The notes: a model not told the origin generated them from the letters alone. A stretch of 64,000 nt of DNA from Candidatus Gastranaerophilales bacterium (GCA_905234865.1 CAJOJE010000001.1:178021-242020), one strand, 5' to 3'; positions 18,735 to 29,792 are shown, counted from the stretch's first letter. Translations and numbers: made by a program.

Positions 18735-19688
18735 ATGATAGAAATTTACAAAACACAGGACGATAAATCTTTAAAAGCGCTAAGCCTGAACGAAGCACAG
18801 TCCGGCTCATGGTTTAATTTGATAAACCCCACGTTTGAAGAAATACAAAAAGTTTCAATTATTCTTGATATTGAAGAAGATTTTTTAAGAAATTCTTTGG
18901 ACGCAGACGAATTATCCCGTACCGAATTTGAGGACGGTAATTTGCTTGTCATTACAAATGTTCCTATTCTCGATGATGAAGGTAATTTTGATACACTTCC
19001 GTTAGGTTTAATTTTTACCCATGAAGGAGTCATAACCGTTTGCTCGAAAGAAAATAAAATCATTAATTCTTTTAACCATGATACGTCAAAATTCTTTGAT
19101 ACAAGAGATAAGGCTAATTTTATGCTGAGTATACTGTTTAGAACGGCAAAATTTTATTTACGATATTTAAAAATAATAAATAAAAGAACCGACGAAATTG
19201 AAGATTCTCTGAGAAAAACTACCAATAACAAAGCGCTTTTTGAACTTATTGAGGCTCAAAAATCTCTTGTATATTTTACAACTGCGCTAAAAGACAACAG
19301 AATAATGCTTGAAAAAATCTTAAAATCCGTAAACAGTAAGAATATGCAAGGGTTGTTAAAGTTTGAAGAAGATGATATAGATATGCTTGAGGACGTCATA
19401 ATTGAAACAAAACAAGCGGAAGAAATGGTTGAAATGCACAGGACAATTCTTGAATCAATGATGGACGGTTTTGCTTCGATTATAAATAATAATGTAAATC
19501 AAGTGATGAAATTCTTGGCTGCAATTACAATTATTTTATCAATACCTACAATGCTCGGAAGTTTTTGGGGGATGAACGTTCCCGTTCCGTTTGCGGAGAA
19601 TGCAAACGGATTTATTTGCGTTATTATAATTTCAATTTTATGCACAATGGGTGCAGCAATATTTTTCAGAAAAAAGAGTCTTTTATAA
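18735..19688 (+). CDS. corA: CorA-family divalent cation (Mg2+) transporter
   Basis: 317 residues. A long cytoplasmic N-terminal domain ends in helices (EAQKSLVYFTTALKDNR). Two C-terminal membrane helices enclose the GMN signature (FWGMNVPVPF). The MMT superfamily pentamers carry Mg2+, Co2+ or Ni2+. An AAAGGAA ribosome site precedes the ATG. It converges with secA; I see no strong terminator in the 61-base gap. Confidence 0.94.
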   Translation: MIEIYKTQDDKSLKALSLNEAQSGSWFNLINPTFEEIQKVSIILDIEEDFLRNSLDADELSRTEFEDGNLLVITNVPILDDEGNFDTLPLGLIFTHEGVITVCSKENKIINSFNHDTSKFFDTRDKANFMLSILFRTAKFYLRYLKIINKRTDEIEDSLRKTTNNKALFELIEAQKSLVYFTTALKDNRIMLEKILKSVNSKNMQGLLKFEEDDIDMLEDVIIETKQAEEMVEMHRTILESMMDGFASIINNNVNQVMKFLAAITIILSIPTMLGSFWGMNVPVPFAENANGFICVIIISILCTMGAAIFFRKKSLL

Positions 19689-19749
19689 ACAAAAAAGTTT
19701 TTTTAAATTTTCTACAAATTAAATCGGGAACAAAACATTTTTAATTATA

Positions 19750-22368
19750 TTATTGTTCATCAACAAATTGAACACCGAATTTAACTCTAAAAATATGCTT
19801 CACAGTTTCTGATTGAATATCAAACATCATTTGATTAAAATAATCAAAGGCACGTTTTTTATATTCAAGAAGCGGGTCTTTTTGTCCGTAAGCAACAAGA
19901 CCGATTGAATCTTTAAGGTCATCTATATTATTTAAGTGTTCAATCCATTTTTGATCGACTACACGAAGCAATATATCTTTTTCAATATGTCTTACAATAT
20001 TATCATCATCAAAAGGAACCTGCGGAACATCAAGTTGCCCGTAACTTGCCATAACGTTATTAAACAAATTTACGGTTTCAACTTCATGGTCTTTGTATGC
20101 TTGAATTGCGAGTTTTTTCACCTTATCGAGCATATCGGGATATCTTAATTTTTTCAAAGTATAAATATCGATTTTATCCGAAAGTTGTGGGAAAACAGTA
20201 TGAATTTCGGTTGCAAGAAGTTTAATATCATCATCAATATATTCAGACGGTGACATATCCTTTGAAACATACTGGGTAAGCATTCTTTCGCACTCTTTTT
20301 CAATCATATAATACATATCGTCCAAAAGAGAAGCGTTGGATAAAACTTTCTTTCTTTGAGCATAGAATTTCTCTCTTTGGATATTAATAACATCATCATA
20401 TTCAAGAACCGATTTTCTAATGTCGAAGTTCCTTGTTTCAACCTTCTTTTGCACCGATTCAATTTGTCTTGAAATTAATTTTGATTCAATCGGAACATCG
20501 TCCGCCATAAAGTTCGCTATAATATTGCCGCCAAAAATTCTCATCAAATCATCTTCCAAAGAAAGATAAAATCTGGTAGAACCCGGGTCTCCCTGTCTTG
20601 CGGCACGACCCCTCAATTGGTTATCAATACGTCTCGATTCATGACGTTCCGTACCTATAACATGTAATCCTCCGAGCTTTACGACCAAGTCATGTTCTTT
20701 TTCGGTTATTTTTCTTGCTTCACACAACGCAGCTTCCTTTGCTCTTTCATAATCGGGATGATTTTCATTTATGCCCATTGAATCAAGCTTTTCTTTAGCA
20801 AGATATTCAGGGTTTCCGCCAAGAAGAATATCGGTTCCTCTGCCGGCCATATTAGTTGCAATGGTAACAGTACCGAGCCTTCCCGCTTGAGCAATTATAT
20901 ATGCTTCTTTTTCATGGTGTTTAGCGTTTAACACGTTATGTTTAATACCTTTTTGAGAAAGCAAAGAAGATAAATATTCGGATTTTTCAATACTTATTGT
21001 ACCCGCAAGAACGGGACGACCCTGTTTTGAAAATTCTTCAATTTCCTTTACGACGTTATCAAATTTTGCCTTTTGAGATTTATAGATAATATCGGGCATG
21101 TTTACCCTTATATCAGGTTTATTTGTCGGAATCATCGTGACTTCAAGGTTATATATTTTACCGAATTCGGCTTCCTCGGTCATGGCGGTGCCCGTCATGC
21201 CGGATAATTTGGGATAAAGCCTAAACAAATTTTGGAAAGTAATACTTGCAAGAGTTTGAGTTTCATCTTGAATGGGAACGTTTTCTTTTGCTTCAATTGA
21301 TTGATGAAGTCCCTCGGACCAACGTCTGCCCTGCATTAATCTTCCCGTAAATTCGTCAACAATCATAATTTCGTTGTTTCTGACAACATAATCGGTATCT
21401 TTAATAAAGAGCTCTTTTGCACGAAGCGCTTGTATTAAATAATGAGCATACTGTGTTTTAATATCGTATAAATCGTCAACTCCCAAAAGTTCTTGAGCTT
21501 TATCGATACCTTCTTCGGTAAAAATTACGTTTTTTGATTTTTCATCAACTTCGTAATGAATGTTTTTTTCAAGCTGCGGAGCAATTTTAGCCATTAAAAT
21601 ATAAGTTTCTGCGGATTGTTCGAGCCTGCCCGATATAATCAAAGGAGTTCTCGCTTCATCAATCAAAATACTGTCCACTTCGTCTATAATTGCATAATTA
21701 TAAGGTCTTTGTACAAGCATTCTGTTGGATGTTGCCATATTGTCTCTTAAATAATCAAACCCGAACTCGTTATTTGTACCGTATGTAATATCGCACATAT
21801 ATGCCGCATGTTTTTCTTCAAAATTAAAACCGCCCGTTGTAGAAGAAGATAAAATAACTCCGACGGTCAAACCCAAAAATTCAAAAATACGCCCCATCCA
21901 ATCTCTGTCACGTTTTGCAAGGTAATCGTTTACCGTAATAACATGAACTCCTTTTCCGGTCAGTGCGTTTAAATATGCAGGCAAAGTCGCAACGAGGGTT
22001 TTACCTTCTCCGGTTCTCATTTCCGCAATATGACCTTCATGAAGGAAAATACCGCCGATTAATTGAACGTCGAAATGGCGCATGTTAAGAACTCTTCGCC
22101 CGGCTTCCCTTACCGTTGCGAAGGCTTCGGGGAGAATTTTATCCAATGCCTGTTTTTCAAGAATTAAATCTTGTTTATAATCGTTTGATTTTTCACGTTT
22201 AGATAAAATTTCCTTAAACTCGAAAGTTTTAGCCCTCAATTGCTCATCGGTCAACTTAATGAATTCCGGTTCAAGATTGTTTATATGGTCAACAATCGGA
22301 AGAACTTTTTTAATCTTCCTGTCGTTCGGGTCGTGAAAAATTTTCAGCAGTAAGTCAATTGCTCCCAT
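19750..22368 (-). CDS. secA: Preprotein translocase ATPase SecA
   Basis: 872 residues from ATG 22368, chosen because GAGGGAG lies just upstream and the sequence opens with a normal SecA start (MGAIDLLLKIF); an in-frame start at 22416 is less likely. Motifs include MRTGEGKTLVA, YGTNNEFGFDYLRDN, DEVDSILIDEARTPL and TNMAGRGTDI. It drives proteins through SecYEG. The protein ends shortly after the helical scaffold, without the cysteine-rich zinc tail found in many SecA proteins. Confidence 0.97.
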   Translation of the reverse strand: MGAIDLLLKIFHDPNDRKIKKVLPIVDHINNLEPEFIKLTDEQLRAKTFEFKEILSKREKSNDYKQDLILEKQALDKILPEAFATVREAGRRVLNMRHFDVQLIGGIFLHEGHIAEMRTGEGKTLVATLPAYLNALTGKGVHVITVNDYLAKRDRDWMGRIFEFLGLTVGVILSSSTTGGFNFEEKHAAYMCDITYGTNNEFGFDYLRDNMATSNRMLVQRPYNYAIIDEVDSILIDEARTPLIISGRLEQSAETYILMAKIAPQLEKNIHYEVDEKSKNVIFTEEGIDKAQELLGVDDLYDIKTQYAHYLIQALRAKELFIKDTDYVVRNNEIMIVDEFTGRLMQGRRWSEGLHQSIEAKENVPIQDETQTLASITFQNLFRLYPKLSGMTGTAMTEEAEFGKIYNLEVTMIPTNKPDIRVNMPDIIYKSQKAKFDNVVKEIEEFSKQGRPVLAGTISIEKSEYLSSLLSQKGIKHNVLNAKHHEKEAYIIAQAGRLGTVTIATNMAGRGTDILLGGNPEYLAKEKLDSMGINENHPDYERAKEAALCEARKITEKEHDLVVKLGGLHVIGTERHESRRIDNQLRGRAARQGDPGSTRFYLSLEDDLMRIFGGNIIANFMADDVPIESKLISRQIESVQKKVETRNFDIRKSVLEYDDVINIQREKFYAQRKKVLSNASLLDDMYYMIEKECERMLTQYVSKDMSPSEYIDDDIKLLATEIHTVFPQLSDKIDIYTLKKLRYPDMLDKVKKLAIQAYKDHEVETVNLFNNVMASYGQLDVPQVPFDDDNIVRHIEKDILLRVVDQKWIEHLNNIDDLKDSIGLVAYGQKDPLLEYKKRAFDYFNQMMFDIQSETVKHIFRVKFGVQFVDEQ

Positions 22369-22547
22369 AAAATAAACTCCCTCATTAAAGTCTTTATTGA
22401 ATAATAACATAAACAAAAATCAAGAGATAATTATAACAACAATTAAATGTAACGATATGTAACAAAAAAAGTTAAATTTGAAATTAAATAACCTTTATAT
22501 ACTTTATATATACATCAAGAACATAATATGAAAGGTTTTGGTTTTCT

Positions 22548-24155
22548 ATGGCAATTAATTCTCTTTATTCAAATTACATTGACCTCACCAACAACAGTGG
22601 TACGGCAGGCTTTAAAGGCGGAGTCGAACTCAGCTATGAGGATGACATTTTAACATTCACCGAAGCTGACGGTGACACTTACAAAATGGATGCTAAAAAT
22701 TTATCCGACGCAGACATTGAACAACTTGCGGGTCAATTGGGCGGAACAATTAAAGGAGCTGAAAAAGCTGACGCAACAAACGGAACAACGGAAGCAAACG
22801 CTGAAGACGGTGACCTTGAAGCAAACAAAGCTAAAATGACCGAACTTCAAACACAACGTGAAGGTTTACAAACGGCAGCAGACACGCTTAAAAGCAACGT
22901 AGAAAAAATCAGCGACGAAATCGAAAAAAGCATAGAAGAAGCTCTTGATAAAGAAGAAAAAGCCACAGCTGACGAACAAAAGAGAATTAACAATCTCGTT
23001 CAGGAAGAAATCAAACAATTCAAAAAAGATAAAGAAAACGGAAAAGACGTAACGGTAGACGACCTTCAGCAATCAATCAAAACCGGAATGGCAAAAGGCG
23101 GTTTTGACGAAGAAATGCAAAACATTGTTTCGGGTTTACTCGTTACAAATACAAAAATGAATGAAATGGATGTTTTATTAACCGAACTCGGTACGTTAAA
23201 CAACCAAATCAAAGATATTGACAATGAAATGGAAACTCTTGCTCAAACAATCGAAAAACAAGAGAAAGAAGCTGAAGAAGCAGCTAAAAAAGCGGCACAA
23301 GCGGCAGCATCTTCTTCATCATCAAGCTGCTGTGACCCGATTGGATTTAAAGCCGACGACGGAAATAAATACGAATTTGTAATCGACAAAGACGAAAACG
23401 GCGAACTTTCCAACTTCTCCGAATTCTTGGGCTCCGAAAACTTCTTTGACGAAATGAAAGACTTGGACGCAGACGGCGACGGAAACGTTAATAAAGAAGA
23501 AATGGAAAAAGCAGGCGTTAAAGTTCTCGTAACGGATGCAGAAGGCAACCAAACAATGCAATCCTTGGCTGATGCATTCGGTGAAGATGCAATCAATGTA
23601 GACCTTAACAGCTACAACGAAGCTGCTGAAGGCGAAAAAGCCGAAAACGGACAGACGCTTCTCGGTAACTTCAATATTAATGTCGGTGACTCACAATACG
23701 AAGGATATTCAACATTAGATACCGAAGAATACTTAACGAGCAATTACAAATTCAGCGATGAAAACCCCGTAAATGCAGGAATTAATGTTGATAAAGCCGA
23801 CGGAGCAACAAAAGTTGCAGGCGCTACTACGGATAAAGCAGAAAAAGCGGCAGGCGAAGAAGCTGAAGCAAATGAATTAGACGCATTCATTGAAGATTAC
23901 ACCGCAAGACTTGAAAAATTCCACGAAGAATTCCAAAAAATCAATGAAATCTTAGGCTTGGACGAAGAATTAATCGACACAATGAATGAACTTGCAAAAA
24001 CAGAAGGAACTGCAGCTGCAAATCAAATAATTAAAGAAGCTAAAGCTGAAGAAGCAAAAGAAGAAAAAGAAGCTGAAAAAGCTCAAAAAGCCGAAGAAGA
24101 AAAAGAAGCCGAAAAAGAAAAAGAAGAAGAGGAAGAAGAAAAAGCAGCAGCTTAA
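22548..24155 (+). CDS. Acidic coiled-coil protein with EF-hand pair, unknown
   Basis: 535 residues. It opens MAINSLYSNYIDLTN without a signal peptide. Residues 85-260 are heptad-rich helix, ending in an Ala/Ser stretch and CC. A canonical EF-hand loop lies at 307-318 (D-A-D-G-D-G-N-V-N-K-E-E), preceded about 30 residues earlier by a weaker loop (DKDENGELSNFS), so a calcium-binding pair is likely. The last 50 residues are almost pure Lys/Glu/Ala. No family is recognised. It is monocistronic, with a strong terminator. Confidence 0.75.
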   Translation: MAINSLYSNYIDLTNNSGTAGFKGGVELSYEDDILTFTEADGDTYKMDAKNLSDADIEQLAGQLGGTIKGAEKADATNGTTEANAEDGDLEANKAKMTELQTQREGLQTAADTLKSNVEKISDEIEKSIEEALDKEEKATADEQKRINNLVQEEIKQFKKDKENGKDVTVDDLQQSIKTGMAKGGFDEEMQNIVSGLLVTNTKMNEMDVLLTELGTLNNQIKDIDNEMETLAQTIEKQEKEAEEAAKKAAQAAASSSSSSCCDPIGFKADDGNKYEFVIDKDENGELSNFSEFLGSENFFDEMKDLDADGDGNVNKEEMEKAGVKVLVTDAEGNQTMQSLADAFGEDAINVDLNSYNEAAEGEKAENGQTLLGNFNINVGDSQYEGYSTLDTEEYLTSNYKFSDENPVNAGINVDKADGATKVAGATTDKAEKAAGEEAEANELDAFIEDYTARLEKFHEEFQKINEILGLDEELIDTMNELAKTEGTAAANQIIKEAKAEEAKEEKEAEKAQKAEEEKEAEKEKEEEEEEKAAA

Positions 24156-24175
24156 TCTTCGACTCAAAGAATTTG

Positions 24176-24206
24176 AAAGGCGGGAATTATATCCCGCCTT
24201 TTTTCA
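24176..24206 (+). terminator. Rho-independent terminator of the EF-hand protein gene
   Basis: A 10-bp perfect stem (AAAGGCGGGA at 24176-24185, TCCCGCCTTT at 24192-24201) with a 6-base loop runs into a T tract. Confidence 0.9.
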
Positions 24207-24286
24207 TGAATAAAATCGTATTTTGACATTTCGTTTTGATTTAGTAGAATAAACGTGATTAAACTTTTTATGGAGGAGAAGGCTTA

Positions 24287-25597
24287 ATGGAATCATTACA
24301 CTATCTCGTGCAATTGAATCCCGTCATGGTAAGCGCAGTAATACTTATAATTGCATACATTTTCATTGCATGGGAAAAAATATCTAAAGTGACCGTAGCT
24401 CTTTTGGGTGCAGGCATAACGTTATTTCTGGGTTTGCTCGGACCATCAAAAGACATGCCGAATTATTTTGTAAATTACATTGATTTCAGCGTAATATTTT
24501 TACTTGTATCAATGATGATAATTGTGCATATTTCCGCACGCTCGGGAATTTTCAAATGGCTTGCAAACGAAATATTAAAATTTACAAAAGGAAAACCCAA
24601 ACTCGTCTTATTTGCCCTTGCCGTATTTACGGCGGTAGCAAGCGCATTTTTGGATAATGTTACGACTGTTATTCTTGTTATGCCTATTACGTTTGCGGTT
24701 TGCAAAAAATTAGACATAAATCCCGTTATTTTTCTTATAACGGAAATTCTTTGTTCAAATATTGGCGGCACGTCAACTCTTATCGGTGACCCTCCGAACA
24801 TTATCATAGGTTCGGCGGCAGGTTTTTCATTTATGGATTTTATAAACGAATTAACGGCAATTGTTCTTATAATAATGCTTGTTACGATAGGAATAATGAT
24901 TTTCTTATTCAGAAAGGATTTAAAAAGTACACAGGAAAAAATGGATGAAGTTGCAAAAATAGATAACTCAAGATCGGTCAGAAGCAAACCGCTTGCAATA
25001 CGTTCTGCCCTTGTGCTCGGATTTGTTATTATCGGTTTTGTAACTCATGATATTACGCACATCCCGACATATCTTATGGCAATGCTGGGTGCGGCATTAC
25101 TTTTAATATTTGAAAAACCGCAAAAAGTGTTGGTAAATGTAGAATGGAATACGATATTTTTCTTTATCGGTTTATTTATCATAATAGGCGGACTTGAAGC
25201 ATCGGGCGGAATAGATTTAATGGCAAAATGGCTTCTTGATGTCGCAAAAGGTTCGCAAACAACAATGTCATTAATAATTCTTTGGGCATCGGGTATTTTA
25301 TCCGGTATAATAGATAATATTCCATACACCGCAACCATGGCGCCAATGCTTGCAAAAATTCAAGCTATTGAAGGAAGCCGGTACACTCATCCTTTATGGT
25401 GGTGTTTATCGCTGGGTGCTTGCCTTGGCGGTAATATGACGTTAATCGGCGCTGCGGCTAACGTTATAGTTTGCGAAACGGCACAAAAACACGGTTGTAA
25501 GATATCTTTTGCGGAATACTTAAAATACGGTGTATCGATTACGTTTATTTCGCTTATTTTAAGCACTATATATATCTGGATTAGATATTTAAGATGA
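24287..25597 (+). CDS. ArsB/NhaD-type (SLC13-like) ion permease
   Basis: 436 residues with about 11-12 membrane helices. [15 protein letters not shown] and [19 protein letters not shown] are hallmark segments of the arsenite permease/NhaD/P-protein group in the ion transporter superfamily. The second-half repeat has [14 protein letters not shown] and [13 protein letters not shown]. The substrate could be arsenite, Na+/H+ or a carboxylate; no ars genes are near. GGAGGAG precedes the start. ruvB starts 4 bases inside its end. Confidence 0.88.
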   Translation: MESLHYLVQLNPVMVSAVILIIAYIFIAWEKISKVTVALLGAGITLFLGLLGPSKDMPNYFVNYIDFSVIFLLVSMMIIVHISARSGIFKWLANEILKFTKGKPKLVLFALAVFTAVASAFLDNVTTVILVMPITFAVCKKLDINPVIFLITEILCSNIGGTSTLIGDPPNIIIGSAAGFSFMDFINELTAIVLIIMLVTIGIMIFLFRKDLKSTQEKMDEVAKIDNSRSVRSKPLAIRSALVLGFVIIGFVTHDITHIPTYLMAMLGAALLLIFEKPQKVLVNVEWNTIFFFIGLFIIIGGLEASGGIDLMAKWLLDVAKGSQTTMSLIILWASGILSGIIDNIPYTATMAPMLAKIQAIEGSRYTHPLWWCLSLGACLGGNMTLIGAAANVIVCETAQKHGCKISFAEYLKYGVSITFISLILSTIYIWIRYLR

Positions 25598-26658
25598 TAA
25601 TTGACGATAATAATAACAAAAATACAAAAATCGCTGCCTCAAAGTCGAAAGACCTTGAGGCAGGTGAAATTGAATATGACAGAAATTATGATCTGAATAT
25701 TCGCCCTAAAACCTTTAAAGATTACATCGGGCAAGAAACAATAAAAAATACCCTAAAAATCACGATTGAGGCCTCAAAAAAAAGAAATGTACAGCTTGAT
25801 CATATTCTTTTATACGGACCTCCCGGGCTTGGAAAAACTACTTTAGCAAACATTATCGCAAATGAAACGGGCGTCGGCATAAAAATCACATCTGCACCTG
25901 CGCTTGAGCGCCCGAGGGATATAATAGGAATTTTAATGTCATTAAAAGAGGGGGAAATTCTTTTCATTGACGAAATACACAGATTGAATAAAATAGCCGA
26001 AGAAATTTTATATCCCGCAATGGAAGATTTTTTCATTGATTTAACAACAGGAAAATCTCAAACGGTAAAAACAATGAGAGTCCCCGTTAAAAAATTTACT
26101 CTAATCGGAGCAACGACAAAAGCAGGTGCGCTGTCAGGACCTTTAAGGGACAGGTTCGGCGTTATACACAGATTGGAGTTTTATACACCGTCCGAACTTT
26201 CAAGTGTAATAAAAAGAAGTGCCAAAATTTTAAATATCGAAATTGATAATGAAGGTGCAATGGAAATTGCAAAACGCTCAAGATCAACCCCGAGAATTGC
26301 AAACCGTTTAATTAAAAGAGCTTCCGACTGGGCGCTTGTTAAGGGCGACGGAGTAATTAATTTAAACATTGCTAAAGAAGCACTCAATTCCTTAAATATT
26401 GATGAATTCGGGCTTGATTATACGGACAGAGAACTTTTAAAGATGATTATAACAAACTACAACGGTGGTCCCGTCGGCGTTGAAACTTTAGGTGTAGCTT
26501 TGGGTGAAGATATAAGAACAATAGAAGATGTAATAGAACCTTATCTTTTACAATCCGGCTTTATTCAAAGAACACAAAGAGGAAGAATGGCAACACCGCT
26601 TGCATATAATCATTTGGGAATAAAAAACGGAAACCCGAACCAACTAGAGTTATTCTAA
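25594..26658 (+). CDS. ruvB: Holliday junction branch-migration helicase RuvB
   Basis: 354 residues. Walker A is [11 protein letters not shown], Walker [10 protein letters not shown], sensor 1 [18 protein letters not shown], and the C-terminal winged helix ends with [14 protein letters not shown]. RuvB pumps DNA through the RuvA-bound junction. It overlaps the transporter gene by 4 bases (ATGA) and the converging HDOD gene by 4 bases at its 3' end. ruvA and ruvC are not in the window. Confidence 0.97.
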   Translation: MIIDDNNNKNTKIAASKSKDLEAGEIEYDRNYDLNIRPKTFKDYIGQETIKNTLKITIEASKKRNVQLDHILLYGPPGLGKTTLANIIANETGVGIKITSAPALERPRDIIGILMSLKEGEILFIDEIHRLNKIAEEILYPAMEDFFIDLTTGKSQTVKTMRVPVKKFTLIGATTKAGALSGPLRDRFGVIHRLEFYTPSELSSVIKRSAKILNIEIDNEGAMEIAKRSRSTPRIANRLIKRASDWALVKGDGVINLNIAKEALNSLNIDEFGLDYTDRELLKMIITNYNGGPVGVETLGVALGEDIRTIEDVIEPYLLQSGFIQRTQRGRMATPLAYNHLGIKNGNPNQLELF

Positions 26659-27470
26659 ATATTTAAAACGTTAAAATAAGGTAAAGTCTGCCTGTCGCAT
26701 TCGGGGATAAAAGCTCCAAAGCCGCTTTTTGTAAAATGCATATAATCAAAAATTTCTAAATCATTTTTTGATAATCTTGTATTTTTTTTACACAAAATAT
26801 CGGATAAATAAAGAATTGAAGCAGCCTGAGGAAGCATAGCCTTTAAGGGTGAATGATGATATTTAACCGAATCACAAATAATCAGAGGCAAACGCCACTT
26901 TTTTAATATAAATTCGGATAAATCAGCATGATTACAGCCGAATTTTTGAATTTCTTTTTCAAAAGAATCCTCGTCCCTAAAATCCGAATAAGGAAATGCA
27001 GGAAGTAAATACTTATCTTTAAACTTATTTTTCATAACAATACGCCCTATATCATGCAAAAAGCCCAAAAGAAAGGCATCCTGCGGGTTAATTAAATTAT
27101 ATTCGAGAGCAATTTTTTTTGAATAAAAAGCGGATGTTAAAGAATATTTAAAAAGGTCGATACAGTTTGCTTCTTCAAAAAGGGGGAAAAGAGAAAAAAC
27201 AAGAACGATGTTTTTGGCTTCATGAAGCCCGACAAGTGACAAGCCTTTATTTAAAGACATATAACTCATATCGCCCTGGCACAAAGTTAAATTTATATAA
27301 GAAAACAATCTGGTTGATAAAAGCGCATCCGATAATAATAAATTTGCATAAAGTTTATTTACCGTATTTAATTGGCGAGTAAGAGCAATAAACTTCCCTG
27401 CCACTTCCGGAAGTTCAGGAATATACCCCAAAAAATCATTTTCAATATCAAGATGATTAGGGTCACTCAC
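26655..27470 (-). CDS. HDOD-domain protein
   Basis: 271 residues. The N-terminal [12 protein letters not shown] and the pattern through [15 protein letters not shown] fit the HDOD signalling domain. An HD-like pair occurs in [10 protein letters not shown] near residue 137. HDOD proteins act in signalling and stress responses, usually without demonstrated catalysis. No output domain is attached. It lies 3 bases downstream of ftsX on the same strand, so it may be co-transcribed with ftsEX. Confidence 0.82.
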   Translation of the reverse strand: MSDPNHLDIENDFLGYIPELPEVAGKFIALTRQLNTVNKLYANLLLSDALLSTRLFSYINLTLCQGDMSYMSLNKGLSLVGLHEAKNIVLVFSLFPLFEEANCIDLFKYSLTSAFYSKKIALEYNLINPQDAFLLGFLHDIGRIVMKNKFKDKYLLPAFPYSDFRDEDSFEKEIQKFGCNHADLSEFILKKWRLPLIICDSVKYHHSPLKAMLPQAASILYLSDILCKKNTRLSKNDLEIFDYMHFTKSGFGAFIPECDRQTLPYFNVLNI

Positions 27471-27473
27471 AAT

Positions 27474-28388
27474 TTATACCCTCAAATGCTTTTTAATACA
27501 AATTAAACTTCCGCCGGCAGAAAACATAACACCAACCGCAAGAACGGAGAATATAACAATGGGTTGAGCCAGAACAAACGGCGGTATCATAAAGAAATCA
27601 TGCAATTTAAAAAGATAGACTTGTATTGCATTTATGGGAAAAATTGATATTATGGCGCCCAAAAGCCCGTAAATCGCCCCTTGAAGGACAAGAGGAAACT
27701 TGATATACCAGTTGGAAACACCCATTAATCGCATAATTTCAATTTCTTCTTTTCTACATTGTATTACAAGTTGAATGGTATTGTTTATAATTATTAAAGT
27801 TAACAAACAAGCAAAAATAACGACGACAAACGTCACCGTATGCGAAACTTTGTTCAACGTCTGAAGTTTTTTAACCCAGTCTTTGGCATAACTTGTATCA
27901 TTAACACCGTTAATCTCTTTAATTTTAAATAAAACGTCATCGAGGTTATTTACAACGTCGACTTTTACATGCAAAGTATCCGGCAAAGGATTTTCAACGT
28001 CAGGAACGTCAATATCTTTTTTTAAATTATTCCATGACCTATCTTTCGGAATAAATTTAACGCTTTTTACATGAGGAATATCCTTAACTCTTGAAATAAC
28101 CGCCTTTGTGTCGGCACTATCATCAAGATAAGCGGATATTTGGAGCGTTCCGCCCAAATCGTTTACGATTGTTTGAAAAGAAAGAGATGATCTGAAAAGA
28201 CATCCGAATATAGTCAAAATCGCAGCCATGGTCGTAACTATTGCAATATTAATAAGACCTGCTTGAGAAATTCCCTTACCGGTTTCGATTAACATGCGGT
28301 AAAAAATTCTGACTTCGGTTAACCAGTCTTTAGGAATGTGAGATTTAACCGTTTGTTTAAGTTTTTGTCTGGTTTTTCCTTTAGCCAT
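27474..28388 (-). CDS. ftsX: Cell division permease FtsX
   Basis: 304 residues from ATG 28388, which overlaps the end of ftsE by 8 bases; an upstream start at 28442 would sit deep in ftsE. One N-terminal membrane helix (about 45-70) is followed by a periplasmic domain with the FtsX pattern (LQISAYLDDSAD, FIPKDRSW), then three C-terminal helices. With FtsE it controls peptidoglycan hydrolases at the septum. No partner hydrolase gene is visible nearby. Confidence 0.92.
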   Translation of the reverse strand: MAKGKTRQKLKQTVKSHIPKDWLTEVRIFYRMLIETGKGISQAGLINIAIVTTMAAILTIFGCLFRSSLSFQTIVNDLGGTLQISAYLDDSADTKAVISRVKDIPHVKSVKFIPKDRSWNNLKKDIDVPDVENPLPDTLHVKVDVVNNLDDVLFKIKEINGVNDTSYAKDWVKKLQTLNKVSHTVTFVVVIFACLLTLIIINNTIQLVIQCRKEEIEIMRLMGVSNWYIKFPLVLQGAIYGLLGAIISIFPINAIQVYLFKLHDFFMIPPFVLAQPIVIFSVLAVGVMFSAGGSLICIKKHLRV

Positions 28389-29058
28389 AATATGTTCCTG
28401 CCTCTTGGTCTTTTTCAATCTGTCCGTCACGTAGCGCAACAACTCTCTTTCTTAAATAATTAACCATGTTGCTGTCATGAGTCGAAACGAGGACGGTAAT
28501 ACCTCTTTGATTAACTTCTTCGAGTATTTTCATAATTTCCTTGGAATTACTCGGGTCAAGGTTTCCCGTAGGTTCGTCCGCAATCAACAAAGGCGGACCG
28601 TTTACGATTGCCCTTGCGATTGAAACCCTTTGCTGCTCGCCGCCCGACAATTCGGTAGGCTTCGATTTTGCTTTATCGTCTAATCCGACGACTTTAAGAG
28701 CACTGTGCACTCTGGCTTGAATTTCTCTTGATGAAATGCCCAAAGTTCTTACAACGTACGCAATATTGTCATACACGCTATGATTTTGCAAAAGTTTATA
28801 ATCTTGAAACACAATCCCCATGCATCTTCTCAAATTCGGAATTTTATTGGGGTGAAGATTACCGATATTAATTCCGCCGATTAAAATAGTACCTCTTGTC
28901 GGTCTTTCTTCCATATACAGCATTTTCATCAAAGTTGATTTACCCGCACCCGACGGCCCCGTTAAAAAAACAAATTCACCGGGGCGAATGTGAAGATTAA
29001 TATTGTAAAGAGCGGGCTGCGCTTTATATTGTTTGGTCACATCTTTTAAAACTATCAT
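28381..29058 (-). CDS. ftsE: Cell division ATP-binding protein FtsE
   Basis: 225 residues. Walker A is GPSGAGKST, the ABC signature LSGGEQQRVSIARA and Walker B LLIADEPTGNLD; the last phrase is typical of the FtsE/LolD group. It supplies ATP hydrolysis for FtsX. It is 5 bases downstream of the WecG/TagA-type gene, so the three or four minus-strand genes probably form one unit. Confidence 0.95.
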   Translation of the reverse strand: MIVLKDVTKQYKAQPALYNINLHIRPGEFVFLTGPSGAGKSTLMKMLYMEERPTRGTILIGGINIGNLHPNKIPNLRRCMGIVFQDYKLLQNHSVYDNIAYVVRTLGISSREIQARVHSALKVVGLDDKAKSKPTELSGGEQQRVSIARAIVNGPPLLIADEPTGNLDPSNSKEIMKILEEVNQRGITVLVSTHDSNMVNYLRKRVVALRDGQIEKDQEAGTYYG

Positions 29059-29063
29059 GAAAA

Positions 29064-29792
29064 CTATCTCCTCACACTATCAATTATACTTTGAAAAAAG
29101 AATAATGGCAAAGTAGGAAATATACGCTTAAATCTTTCAGGCTGCATTAACGTACGATAAAGCCATTCCAACCCGATTTTTCTGAAAAATTTCGGAGCGA
29201 GTTTAACCTGACCCGACAGTACGTCGATTGTTCCGCCGACACCTATCATAACAAGACCCGTTTGTTTGTCTTTGAGTTTTTGTTTTAAACGGGAAATAAA
29301 AAATTCCTGTTTCGGAGAACCCATTGCACAGAATAAAAATTTTGCGCCTGATTTTTCAATTGAAGCAATAATATCGTCAAATGCGGTAAAATAACCGTCA
29401 TGAGCATAAACCACGTTAACTCCCTCGTATTTTAAATTTATATTTTTAACGGCAAGCTCCAAATTTTCGGGTTTTGCACCGACAATTGCAATATTTAAGC
29501 CTCTTTTGGAAGCAAGTTCAAGAATTCTTAAAGTTAAATCATATCCCGTTACCGCCTCTTGGTTAATACCTTTCATTTTAAGGGCAAGTCTTATGCCGAC
29601 GCCGTCGGGGGTAATTAATTCGGCATCGTTAATAATATCAAAAAGTTCTTTATTCTTTTTGGCGCTTTGAATTATTTCGGGATTAACGGTTACGACATGC
29701 GCATTGTATTTTGTATCGAACAAAAAGTCCAAAACCTCGTCAATCGTGTACAAATTAATCCTAAACCCTTGTATCTTTGCAATTCTTTCCAT
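29064..29792 (-). CDS. WecG/TagA/CpsF-family glycosyltransferase
   Basis: 242 residues. The pattern HVVTVNPEIIQSAKKN, then ITPDGVGIRLALK, IVGAKPENLE and FCAMGSPKQEFFI is diagnostic of the GT26 family. Members add N-acetylmannosamine or ManNAcA to a lipid-linked sugar in surface-polymer synthesis. The acceptor is unknown here. It is divergent from a Gfo/Idh/MocA oxidoreductase, which may also act in sugar metabolism. Confidence 0.9.
   Translation of the reverse strand: MERIAKIQGFRINLYTIDEVLDFLFDTKYNAHVVTVNPEIIQSAKKNKELFDIINDAELITPDGVGIRLALKMKGINQEAVTGYDLTLRILELASKRGLNIAIVGAKPENLELAVKNINLKYEGVNVVYAHDGYFTAFDDIIASIEKSGAKFLFCAMGSPKQEFFISRLKQKLKDKQTGLVMIGVGGTIDVLSGQVKLAPKFFRKIGLEWLYRTLMQPERFKRIFPTLPLFFFQSIIDSVRR

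Noticed and set aside
23243-24167. Minus-strand open frames of up to 117 codons
   Set aside because: They are antisense to the Lys/Glu/Ala-rich EF-hand protein, whose codon bias leaves the other strand open.
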